A stretch of 64,000 nt of DNA, taken from NCBI RefSeq assembly GCF_006716565.1, contig NZ_VFPG01000001.1, positions 1,674,001 to 1,738,000 of the forward strand. The letters run 5' to 3'. The position numbers were made by a program, and so were the translations under genes. This stretch comes from Nocardia bhagyanarayanae. Its GTDB lineage: Bacteria; Actinomycetota; Actinomycetes; Mycobacteriales; Mycobacteriaceae. Below the pieces are notes generated by a model. That model had not been told where the DNA came from and searched no databases. It saw only the letters and a list, made by a program, of their open reading frames with translations. Positions 34,135 to 42,900 of this stretch are shown here, in pieces (positions within the stretch are counted from its first letter, which is position 1; every line of letters starts with the position of its first letter).

Positions 34135-35352
34135 ATGTCTGTGGTTCGTCGTCCTCCTGTGGTGGCGGATCTGACGTTGGTTACGGCGGGAGCGATGACC
34201 GCCAACGTCGCCGGTTACCTGCTGCAACTGTTGGCCGGGCGGTGGCTCGGCGTCACCGGGTACAGCGAGTTCGCGAGTCTGCTGGCGGTGCAACTGCTGT
34301 GCGCGGTGCCGGCGCTTGCTTTGCAGAACGTGGTGGCGCGCGAGCGGGTGCGGGGGGCCGAGGTGTCGGCGCTGCGCGGTCTGCAGTGGCGGTGCGCGCT
34401 GATCGTCGCGGTGGTGGCGGCCTTGTTGGTCCCCGTGGTGACGGTCGCCCTGGATGTGGGTGTGGTGGCGTGCGCCGGTGCGCTGGTCGCCGCGCCCGCG
34501 CTGGTGCTGCTCTCCGGTGAGCAGGGAATCCTGCAGGGCGGGAGGCGCTTCCGTGAGCTCGCGGTGGTCCTGGGTTCGGCGGGTGTGGCGCGGGTGGCGC
34601 CCGCGCTGGTCGTGCTCGCGCTCGGCGGCGGGGCCGGGGCGGCCTTGTGGGCGGCGGCGCTCGGGCTGGTCGCGGCGGCGATCTTCGCGCGTGTGCTGGC
34701 AGGTGCGCAGACGGCGGAGAGTGAACCCGGCGAACACACCGTCGGCGTGCTCCCGGTGCTGCGGGCCGCGCAGGTGCAGGCCGCGCTGATGGCGCTGTCC
34801 TCGGCCGACCTGATCGTGGTGCGGATGGTCCTCGACGAGGTCGACGCCAGCCGCTACGCCCTCGGCGCCATCGCCACCAAGATCGCGTTCTGGCTGCCGC
34901 AGGCGGTGGGCGTCGTCCTCTATCCGCGGATGGCCCAGCCGACCCACTCCGCGCGCGCCATCCGCGACGCGCTCGCCGTCCTCTCCGCCATCGGCATCGT
35001 CGCGGTGCTCTGCGCAGCACTCGCCGCCCCGATCGCCCCGCTGCTCGCGGGCCAGGACTACGCGCCGATCCAAGGCCTCCTGTGGCTGTTCGCCATGCAC
35101 GGCGCCATCCTGGCGGTGCTTCAGGGCGCCATGCTCTCCGCGATCGCCGTCGACCGCACCGCCCTGGCCGCCGTCACCTGGCTCGGCCTCGCCGTCGAGG
35201 TCACTCTCATGGTCTCCTTCGCCCGCTCGGTCCCGTCGCTCATCGTCACCGCAGTCTCCGTCGCCGCCGCGACCACCCTCGTGGTCGCCGTAGTCGTCCT
35301 GCGCACCGCCGACCACACCCAGCCCGCCGAACCCCAACCGGCGACGGACTGA
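34135..35352 (+). CDS. Wzx/MATE-like polysaccharide flippase
   Basis: 405 residues from ATG 34135; the longer frame from 33940 would be a GC-rich artefact. About 12 hydrophobic helices run through the protein, starting LTLVTAGAMTANVAGYLLQL, with the typical early GRWLGVTGYSEFASLLAVQL loop of the Wzx/MOP superfamily and later YALGAIATKIAFWLPQAVGV and PRMAQPTHSARAIRDALAVL. Such proteins move lipid-linked sugars across the membrane. Placed divergent from the Rv0226c-like gene, it may deliver the glycan that the cluster's exported enzymes modify. GACGAT 6 nt before the ATG is a weak -10 candidate. Confidence 0.82.
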   Translation: MSVVRRPPVVADLTLVTAGAMTANVAGYLLQLLAGRWLGVTGYSEFASLLAVQLLCAVPALALQNVVARERVRGAEVSALRGLQWRCALIVAVVAALLVPVVTVALDVGVVACAGALVAAPALVLLSGEQGILQGGRRFRELAVVLGSAGVARVAPALVVLALGGGAGAALWAAALGLVAAAIFARVLAGAQTAESEPGEHTVGVLPVLRAAQVQAALMALSSADLIVVRMVLDEVDASRYALGAIATKIAFWLPQAVGVVLYPRMAQPTHSARAIRDALAVLSAIGIVAVLCAALAAPIAPLLAGQDYAPIQGLLWLFAMHGAILAVLQGAMLSAIAVDRTALAAVTWLGLAVEVTLMVSFARSVPSLIVTAVSVAAATTLVVAVVVLRTADHTQPAEPQPATD

Positions 35353-35535
35353 CCCACGCCGAACGCACGGTAATCCCGAGTACAGGGCGTTCGCCGGAGG
35401 ATGGATCTCGGGGCGCACCGGTGAATTTCGCGCGGATCCGGCGTCAATGTCTCTGGATATACCGAACGAGATGATCATGCGCCTGCCCCATGGTGGCCGC
35501 CGGGTGATCTCGTCGACGCAGAGAGGAATCCACGC

Positions 35536-36342
35536 ATGACGAGACCGTTTCGATTCGGGGTGGTCGCTCCGCTCAGAACGGACCTGCCGACGTGGCGAGA
35601 TCGCGTGCGCCGCATCGCCGACAGCGGCTACTCGACGCTGCTGGTGCCCGACTTCCCGCAGATGCAACCGGCGCCCGGTCCCATGCTGGCCACCGTCGCG
35701 GCCCTGACCGATCTGCGCGTGGGCACCTGGGTCTACGCCTCCCCCTTCCGGCCGCCCTGGCTGACGGCGTGGGAAGCGCACTCGCTGTCGCTGCTGACCG
35801 AGGGCCGCTTCGAAATGGGTATCGGCACCGGCAGACCGGGAATCGAGGACGAGCTGCGCGACAAGGGACTGCCCGCCGTACCTCCGCCGAACGAACGGCT
35901 GGCCCAGATACGTGAGACCGTCGAGACGCTGCGAGATCTCGACGGCCCCGACCGTCACACGCCCGTGGCGATGGCCGTATTCGGTCCGAAGGCCCGGGCG
36001 CTGGCGGCCGAGGTCGCGGACACGGTCACCTTCGCGCTGGGGGATCAGCCGCGCGGCGAGGTCGAGCTGCTGGCACGCGACTTCCGCACCAACGGGGACA
36101 TCGAGCTCGCACTCGCCGTGCCGGTCATCGGTGACTCTGTCGCGCCGCACATGGCGCACCCCAGCACGAACCCGGCTGCGCTTCGCGCGGCGGACGCACT
36201 GACCGTACTTCCGGATGATCCGGCGGCCGCCGCCGAGGAAATCCAGCGGCGACGGGAGGAGATCGGCTTCTCCTATTTCGTCTTCGGCGCCGATTTCGCC
36301 GAGAGGTTCGCTCCGGTCGTAGCCGAGCTCGCCGGACGGTAG
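35536..36342 (+). CDS. LLM-class (luciferase-like, F420/FMN) oxidoreductase
   Basis: 268 residues. The TIM-barrel pattern of luciferase-like monooxygenases is seen in FRFGVVAPLRTDLPTWRDRV, YSTLLVPDFPQM, LRVGTWVYASPFRPPWLTAW and RFEMGIGTGRPGIEDELRDK, with VAMAVFGPKARALAAEVADT in the later half. The protein is at the short end for the family (usually 280-350 aa). Many actinomycete members use F420, but the cofactor cannot be settled from sequence. GAGAGGAA precedes the ATG by 7 nt. It shares a bidirectional terminator with the DUF3068 gene. Its substrate is unknown, and its location in a glycan cluster may be incidental. Confidence 0.85.
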   Translation: MTRPFRFGVVAPLRTDLPTWRDRVRRIADSGYSTLLVPDFPQMQPAPGPMLATVAALTDLRVGTWVYASPFRPPWLTAWEAHSLSLLTEGRFEMGIGTGRPGIEDELRDKGLPAVPPPNERLAQIRETVETLRDLDGPDRHTPVAMAVFGPKARALAAEVADTVTFALGDQPRGEVELLARDFRTNGDIELALAVPVIGDSVAPHMAHPSTNPAALRAADALTVLPDDPAAAAEEIQRRREEIGFSYFVFGADFAERFAPVVAELAGR

Positions 36343-36365
36343 CCGGACAACTCCGCACAAACGAA

Positions 36366-36396
36366 AACGGCTCCCCAACCTGGCCGGGGAGCCGTT
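36366..36396. terminator. Bidirectional terminator between LLM and DUF3068 genes
   Basis: An 11-bp perfect stem (36366-36376 with 36386-36396) closes a 9-nt loop. It lies 24 nt after the LLM stop and 19 nt from the DUF3068 stop. Confidence 0.8.
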
Positions 36397-36414
36397 CTCA
36401 GAACTCGCTGAACC

Positions 36415-37569
36415 TCAGAGGTTCTTCTTCACATTGATCTGCTCGGTCGGAGCGTCGTCCGCACCGCGCGGCGCGGTGCCACGCGAGGGAGCGGCCGAAC
36501 CGCTCGGCGGCAGGTTGCCACCGCGGACCGGGCGGGCCGGAGCGGGCGCGTTGCCGCCGCGAACACCCAGGATCACGCCGACGATCGCCAGGATCACGCC
36601 GAGCACACCGAGCACGATCGGCATGATGCGGCCGTACAGCGAGAGACGGTCGATGTTGTCCTGGGCCACCGCCATCTGCGACTCGACGGTGTTCTCGTCG
36701 AAGACGATGTTCGACTTCAGCGCGGTGACGTCCGGCTTGTCGCCGCTGCGCGCGTAGAACAGGTGCAGCTGCTCGCCGCCCTTGATGACGGTGCCGGTCT
36801 GCGGCTCGACCCACAGGTCACGAGTGTTGGTGTAGAAGCGGGTCATGGTGACCGGCTCTTCACCTTCGAGGCCCCACTTGGCGGCGGGCAGCGAGAGGCG
36901 GTTGGTCGGCGCCTGCGCGACGTCCCACAGGTTGGTGACCGGGATGGTCTGCCGGAAGTGGTAGACCTTCATGCTGTTGATCTCGGTCTCTTCGACGAAG
37001 TCGATGTCGAAGGTCGCGCGCGCGTTCAGGTCGAAGTACGGGTACGACTTCTTCTCGGTGCCGATCGGGAAGCGGTACTGCAGACCGGTGTGCTGCACGG
37101 GATCGGCGATGCTCTCGCCTTCCTTGTTGACCGTGGTCGCGATGGAGCCGTTGGGCTCCTTGTCGACCGGCATGCCGGTCTTGCGGTCGATGGTCACCCG
37201 GTCGACGACGGCGGTGAGCAGGCCGGTGTCGCCCTGTTTGTCGATGCGCCGCAGGGTCTGACCTGCCTGGATCGTCATCTCCGTGGCGTCGGAAGGCTCT
37301 TCGACCGTGACGAACCGCTGAGAGATCAGCGGAACGTTGGAGTCCACCTTGGCCGCGCCTTCGGGCGCGGTCAGCGACCTGGAGTCGAGCACGAGGCTCT
37401 CCGAGCCCTGCTGACTGTTCGCGATGGTGGTGATCTCGAGGTCGAGAGGAGTCTTGGCCAGTTTGTCGACGGTGTACGTCGGGATCATCAGCGCCATCAC
37501 GATGAGCAACGCGCCGAGACCCACGAGCAGGCAGGCCACCGTCCTTCTGGTACCGGCACTCAGTGCCAT
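36415..37569 (-). CDS. DUF3068 exported membrane protein (Rv0227c-like)
   Basis: 384 residues from ATG 37569, supported by GAGGAG 8 nt upstream. The first helix (TVACLLVGLGALLIVMALMI) is a signal anchor and a second helix near the C-terminus (GRIMPIVLGVLGVILAIVGV) is followed by a short proline-rich cytoplasmic tail. The 290-residue external domain between them is beta-rich and contains DRVTIDRKTGMPVDKEPNGS. The DUF3068 family is typical of mycolic-acid actinomycetes and its function is unknown; the conserved position next to the acyltransferase and AftD suggests a role in envelope assembly. It is divergent from the acyltransferase gene. Confidence 0.88.
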   Translation of the reverse strand: MALSAGTRRTVACLLVGLGALLIVMALMIPTYTVDKLAKTPLDLEITTIANSQQGSESLVLDSRSLTAPEGAAKVDSNVPLISQRFVTVEEPSDATEMTIQAGQTLRRIDKQGDTGLLTAVVDRVTIDRKTGMPVDKEPNGSIATTVNKEGESIADPVQHTGLQYRFPIGTEKKSYPYFDLNARATFDIDFVEETEINSMKVYHFRQTIPVTNLWDVAQAPTNRLSLPAAKWGLEGEEPVTMTRFYTNTRDLWVEPQTGTVIKGGEQLHLFYARSGDKPDVTALKSNIVFDENTVESQMAVAQDNIDRLSLYGRIMPIVLGVLGVILAIVGVILGVRGGNAPAPARPVRGGNLPPSGSAAPSRGTAPRGADDAPTEQINVKKNL

Positions 37570-37772
37570 GCAAACACTCCTCGTCGTAGAACACAGGTCG
37601 GTGCGTAGTACTGCGGGCAGTCCGCGGCACTTCGTGAGCCCCGACACTAACAGTCCTTTGGCGTACCATGCGGTGCCGAGGCCGGAATCCGACCAGAAAT
37701 CGCCCGAGTTTAGCGCGAAAAGTGAAACGAGTAGTTCTCACCTGGAAAAATTCCCCGGCAGACTGGAGCTAG

Positions 37773-39008
37773 ATGACCGCCACCCTCGCCGCCCGAAACG
37801 CGGCCGCGAACCCGGCGCGGACGCGCGGCTTCGTGCCCGCGCTGGAAGGTATGCGCGGCATGGCGGCGCTGGGCGTGTTGCTCACGCACGTCGCCTTCCA
37901 GACCGGTGCGACGGGAATGCCGGTGCTCGGCCGGATCTGGGAACGCTTCGACATGGCCGTCGCGGTGTTCTTCGCGCTCTCCGGATTCCTGCTGTGGCGC
38001 CCGCACGCGACGGCGGCCCGCGACCTCGGCGCGGCCCCGTCGGTGGGCTACTACCTGCGACATCGCGCCGCGCGCATTCTGCCCGCCTACTGGGCGGTGG
38101 TCTGCTTCGTGCTGATTCTGCTGCCGAGCGCCGCCGATACCGCGGGCTGGCGGGTGTGGGCGTCCAATCTGGCGTTGACGCAGGTCTTCGTGCCGCTGAC
38201 GCTGACCGATGGGCTCACCCAGATGTGGAGTCTCTCGGTCGAGGTGGCGTTCTATCTGGTGCTTCCGCTGTTGGCGTTCGCGCTCGTCCGGTTGCGTGGG
38301 AAGTCGGCGCGCTGGCGAGCGCCGGCGGTGCTGGCATTGGCGCTGGTGAGCCTGAGTTGGAACTTCCTGCCGGTGCCGACTCCGGACGCGATCCACGCCG
38401 ACAACTGGCTGCCCGCGTATCTGCCGTGGTTCGCGGCGGGCATGCTGCTCGCGGAGCTCGTCGACGATGTTCATCCGCTATCAATCTGGCGGCGTATCGG
38501 CGGAAACCAGCTGCTGATGTGGACCGTCGCGCTGATCGCCTTCCTGCTCTCGTCCACCGATTTCGGCGGACCCGCGGGACTGACCCGCGCCGAACCGTGG
38601 CAGTACGCCGCGAAGATGGCCCTCGGCGCGATCATCGGCTTCGGCCTGCTCGCGCCGCTGGTTCTCGGCGACCGGAAACATCGCTGGCTGGAATCCTCCG
38701 TCGCGGCGACCCTGGGCCGCTGGTCCTACGGCATCTTCCTCTGGCACCTCGCGGTGCTCACGATCGTCTTCCCGGTGTTCGGCATCCTGCCGTTCGGGGG
38801 GAACTTCGTCTACGTCCTCGTTCTGACCGTCGCCATCACCTTGCCCGTGGCGGCGGCCAGCTACGCGCTGGTGGAGGAGCCGTCGCGGCGGTTGGCTCGC
38901 CGCATGGATCGTCGGAAGACCGAGCGGAAGGACGCGGGGGTTGCCGCGGAGGAGCGGCCGATCAGCCCGCGCGGTGTGCCGGATCCGGCGCAGGTCGGAG
39001 CGCCCTGA
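37773..39008 (+). CDS. Membrane acyltransferase, OafA/YrhL family (Rv0228-like)
   Basis: 411 residues. It has the acyltransferase-3 layout of about ten membrane helices: GMRGMAALGVLLTHVAFQTG holds the conserved His of the first helix, followed by AVFFALSGFLLWRPH and the RAARILPAYWAVVCFVLILL segment. The C-terminal 40 residues are charged and cytoplasmic. The family moves acyl groups (acetyl, succinyl or longer) from CoA to sugars on the outer side of the membrane, so it probably acylates arabinan, lipomannan or another glycan. GGAG precedes the ATG. It is divergent from the DUF3068 gene. Confidence 0.92.
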   Translation: MTATLAARNAAANPARTRGFVPALEGMRGMAALGVLLTHVAFQTGATGMPVLGRIWERFDMAVAVFFALSGFLLWRPHATAARDLGAAPSVGYYLRHRAARILPAYWAVVCFVLILLPSAADTAGWRVWASNLALTQVFVPLTLTDGLTQMWSLSVEVAFYLVLPLLAFALVRLRGKSARWRAPAVLALALVSLSWNFLPVPTPDAIHADNWLPAYLPWFAAGMLLAELVDDVHPLSIWRRIGGNQLLMWTVALIAFLLSSTDFGGPAGLTRAEPWQYAAKMALGAIIGFGLLAPLVLGDRKHRWLESSVAATLGRWSYGIFLWHLAVLTIVFPVFGILPFGGNFVYVLVLTVAITLPVAAASYALVEEPSRRLARRMDRRKTERKDAGVAAEERPISPRGVPDPAQVGAP

Positions 39009-39124
39009 GTCGGGCGGTCTCTCGCAGTGGTCGTGTCCGAGTGACTGAAGGTAACGTTCGGTCGGTCTTGCGGGGTGAAGGTGGCCTTCGGTCGGTTACC
39101 GCGCCGACCATTCTGGAAGCGGCA

Positions 39125-39631
39125 CTAGTCCGCGACTTCGAGTTGGCGGCGCATGTCGACCAGGTGGTGACGGAGCTCGTGGAGGGTGTGCACCGCTAAC
39201 CAGCGCAGTGTGCGGGCCGATCGTTCGGGATAGGTATAGACGAGTTCGCGATCCCAGTCGGCGGGTCCGAGCCGGTCGAGCACATTGCCGAAAAGCATCG
39301 CCGCGTCGCCGAGTTGCCTCGCCACGTCTTCCGGGTGCTGTTCGGCGTATCCCTCGTGTTCCACGCGCTCGTCCCGTCCCATCGGCACCGCCGTCGGCCG
39401 ATGCTCCCGCCGCGCCGCGAGTGCCCGCTCGCGCTGAGTCAGCAGGACATCCCTTACATGGCAGGCGTATTCGAGTGGCGACCATATTTCGGGGCTTACC
39501 CGGCGTCGAAGGCGTTCGGGATCGAGCGCGAGCAGTTCGCGGTATTCCGCGACACAATCCTCTGCGAGCCGGGAGGTCTGGTTCGCGAGCTCGAGGTCGT
39601 ACTCGAAACCGCATTCGGCACAGTCGGTCAC
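39125..39631 (-). CDS. DinB-family protein with N-terminal CxxC
   Basis: 168 residues. The four-helix DinB fold is indicated by its three likely metal-binding His positions: YACHVRDVLLTQRERAL and LAVHTLHELRHHLVDMRRQL. The N-terminus MTDCAECGFEYDLE carries a CxxC pair typical of one actinobacterial subgroup. Members of this superfamily act as thiol (often mycothiol)-dependent transferases or isomerases; the substrate here is unknown. It converges on the acyltransferase gene. Confidence 0.82.
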   Translation of the reverse strand: MTDCAECGFEYDLELANQTSRLAEDCVAEYRELLALDPERLRRRVSPEIWSPLEYACHVRDVLLTQRERALAARREHRPTAVPMGRDERVEHEGYAEQHPEDVARQLGDAAMLFGNVLDRLGPADWDRELVYTYPERSARTLRWLAVHTLHELRHHLVDMRRQLEVAD

Positions 39632-39959
39632 GGCTGTGGACGTTACCGATACCGCGCTCCAGCGTTCGCGTTACGGGAAATGCCGCACATGGGGGCGTCT
39701 CGACCGCCCCTTGTGGGCCAACCGGCCTCTCCTGTGGGGCCTACCCTCGCCGCTGTTCAGCTCGGCATGCTCGAACCGCACTGGATCCAGCGGCTGCCCT
39801 GAGCACCTGACATGAGTCGGACCTTGTCAATGGTCGAACCACCATTTCTCTCCCGTCGATAGAGAAATGGTTTCGACGGGAGAGATATGGCGGCTGAATC
39901 CGGGTCTACAGCCACCATTTCTCTCCCGTCGACTGGACCCGCCTCGGGCGGGGGTGTGC
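39632..39959. other. 328-nt intergenic stretch with palindromic repeat copy B
   Basis: Lies between the DinB gene start and the aftD stop, both on the minus strand, so it holds the DinB promoter and the aftD 3' end. The repeat fills 39842-39932. No gene is supported in the remaining 200 nt. Confidence 0.6.
39842..39932. repeat. Interspersed palindromic repeat, copy B (CTCTCC arm type)
   Basis: Order: CCATTTCTCTCCCGTCGA (39842-39859), TAGAGAAATGG (39860-39870), TT, the inverted arm TCGACGGGAGAGATATGG (39873-39890), a 24-nt spacer, then CCATTTCTCTCCCGTCGA again (39915-39932). The central arm can pair with either flanking copy with one mismatch. It lies 28 nt downstream of aftD and may end its transcript. 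Confidence 0.85.
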
Positions 39960-42900
39960 TCAGCTGGTTCGGCGCGGAGGGAGGGCGGCGAGGCCGACCG
40001 CGATCACCGCGACCAGCGCGGGAAGCTGGACCCACAGGGAGTGGCCCATGTAGCCGTCGGGCGCCCGCCACGGGCCGGTGGACAGTACGGCGGCCGAGAC
40101 GGCGGTGCCGAGTCCCGCTGTCGCGGCGAGGAATCGGACGGTGTGCCGGGCGGCGAAGTGGGTCGCGGCCAAGCCCGCCGCCGCGAGTCCCGTGCCGGCG
40201 GGACCCGCGATGATCGTCGCGGCTGCGATGAGGCCGAGTGCGCCCACGACACGGCTTCGCCACGGGCGGGGTGAAGTGGGCTCGTCGGCCGAAACCCGAC
40301 GCCCGCGCGGCACCGCGAACAACGCCAACGGCACGAGCAACAGCAATCCGCCGAAAATCCCCAGCCGATACCACCGATCCACCGGGAACGAGATCGTGAT
40401 CGGCCCCGCGGCGTCCGCGGGCAGCAACCACCCCTGCTGCCACCCGTCCACCACGATCGGCGCCAGCGAACGCCCATCGGCGGTGTGCGCTTCCCAGCCG
40501 ACGTTCGTGCTCAACGGCAATACCAGCAGCCGAAGATCCGTGGTCGGGGCGATGGGCTGGAAGTCGGTGCGGTTCAAGCGCAGCCGGTCGACGGAGAACA
40601 ATTCGGTAGGCGCGACGACGACTTCCGCGCGACCTTCCGGCACGAGGAGGACTTCATCGGAGCACACGCGCGCGGAAACCGGTGCGCCGGAACGCAAGTC
40701 GCCCACGGTCGCCGTCACGGATGTGCCCATCGTGCGTCCGCCCATGGCGATCGTCGGCCCGGCCTCGCAGGGCACGGTCACCTCGCGGTCCAGCCCGGCG
40801 GGCGCGGGATAGTCCGGCCCGAGCACCGCCACTTCGGCGATGCCGGGCGGCTGGGTGAGCGCGAAGCCGAGAGCGGTCTTGTCCAGCACCGGCTTCCAGC
40901 TCTGCACGCTGAGCTCGATCCGATCGGTGACCGTCGGATATAACGAGATGCGCGCCGGTTCGCCGGAGTCGTCGAGCTCGCGGACCTGCGGACCGTTGCC
41001 GAGGTTCACCGACACCGAGGTCGGCGCGGCGGGCAACCCGCCGAGCGACGGTGTGATGTCGAGGCCGGTGACCAGCGCGGGTTCGGGCAGCTCGATGGTG
41101 AGAGTCGGCTTGGGGCCGGTGATGTCGCGCACCGAGTCTTCCGGCGCGGTCCAGGTGGTGCGGGGATCGCCGTCGGTCGCCGCGAACGCGGAGCCGCGCA
41201 GGTCGCCGACGTCGGCCTTGCCGCGCGCCACCGGCCTGCTGCGGTCGGTGAGCAGCGCCTCCAACGCGGGCCCCTGCCGGGTCCGCACGGTGAGGTCGGG
41301 GACGACCGTCATCGGCGCGGGCGAGTCGAGGGTGCGTTCGAAGAGACCGGGCTCCTCCGGCGCCAGCGCCAGTCCCTTGCTGCACCGAACCCGGTCCGGC
41401 GCGTCGAAACAGGCGCTGCGACCGGGGAATTCCTGGCCGAGGTCCCAGGCCGTCACCTGCGCGTCCTCGGGGGTCGGCGGCAGGACGGTGTGGTGCCGGA
41501 TGTCCACGCGGACGGGGGCGTCGCGGACGCTGTAGTCGTCGAGGGTCAGCTCGCTGATACCGAATTGGCCACCGCCGGAACCGCCTTCGGTGCGGATGGC
41601 GGTGATGGTCAGCCAGTCGGCACGCCCGGCGGGCAACGAAATGGACACCTGCGCACCGGGTTCGGTGATCCGCGCCGAGACACTGCCGTTGGCGGTGCGC
41701 ACCTCGACCCACTTCACCGGGTCGCCGATCGCCGCCGAGCTGGTGGTCAACCGCAGCAGCCCGGAGCTGATCGGTTCGTCCAGGTCGAGCCGGAGCCATT
41801 GGCCGACAGCGCGTTCCGTGCCGTTGCTGATCCACGCCGTCGAGGGGTCGCCGTCGACGACCGCCGCGGTCGAACTGCCGGGCGCCGCGCCGCCGAGCTG
41901 GGTGGCGTCGGCGGCGGAGCTGGACGCGGTCACGGTCGCGCCGGACCATTCCCCGCGCACCAGCTCCGCGCCGGGCACCGAATAGTCGGGCACGAGGTTG
42001 TGCGTGCGCCGGGCGTCGTCGGGCGCGCGCAGCGCCGAATTGTGGTTGTCGACCTTCCCGAAGTCGGCCTCCCGGTCCATCGGCGTATCGGTGACGGTCA
42101 CCGGTCCGATCGGCAGACCGGCGCGGGCGGCGTCGGAGGTGAGCAGAGTCGGGCCCGGTGCGGCGCCGTCGCGGTCGAGTCGCTCGAGCACTTCGGGTCC
42201 GCCCTGCACCATCGGGACGTCGCTGAGCGGAACCGTGTACGCGCCGGGGAACGAGTCGGGAGCCCCGGTGCCGGACCGGATTTCGACGTCACTGCCCGCG
42301 GGTGGCCGAGGTTCGACCCGGTAGATCTCGACCGCTCGATACGCCGGTCGCAGATCGTTGTCGGCGACCAAACCGTCCGCGATGACGTTCGTTTCGATCG
42401 GCGACCCGAACTCGGCGACCTTCGTCAGCCCGGGCGATCCCTCGATCGCCCGGTGCGCGAGCAGGGGCCTGGTCGATCGCGAGGTCTCGGGGTCGAGATC
42501 ATTGCGCAGCACCAGGATTCCGATGCCCTGATCGGCGAGCGTGGCGGCCAATCCCGCCGACGGGCGTCCGTCCGCGATCAGCCGCTGCACCGAGTCCATC
42601 GCGCGAATGGTGCCCGGCGGGTTCAGCGGCACGGCGTCGCGCACCGCCCACGGCGTGCTCGCCAGCGCTTGCAGCGGCTCGTCGCGGGTCAGCCCCCAGA
42701 CCTGGCTGCCGAAGGGCGCACCGGGCACGACCAGCGCGCGGGTGTCGGCGGCGTTCTCGGCCAGCCAGTCCGCGGTCTCGTGCCAGTAGCCGGGCACCTC
42801 GTCGTAGGCGCCGCGCGGGGCAAGCTTGCCGGTCCAGGCCAGCGAGGTGGACAGCGCGAGCGCGGTGAGGATCAGTCCGGCGACGGCGACCATCCGATCG

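Noticed and set aside
36366..36396. Member of the interspersed palindromic repeat family
   Set aside because: The stem sequence is unrelated to the CCATTT-N6-CGTCGA arms and the position is that of an ordinary terminator; the same applies to 24950-24988 and 51875-51905.
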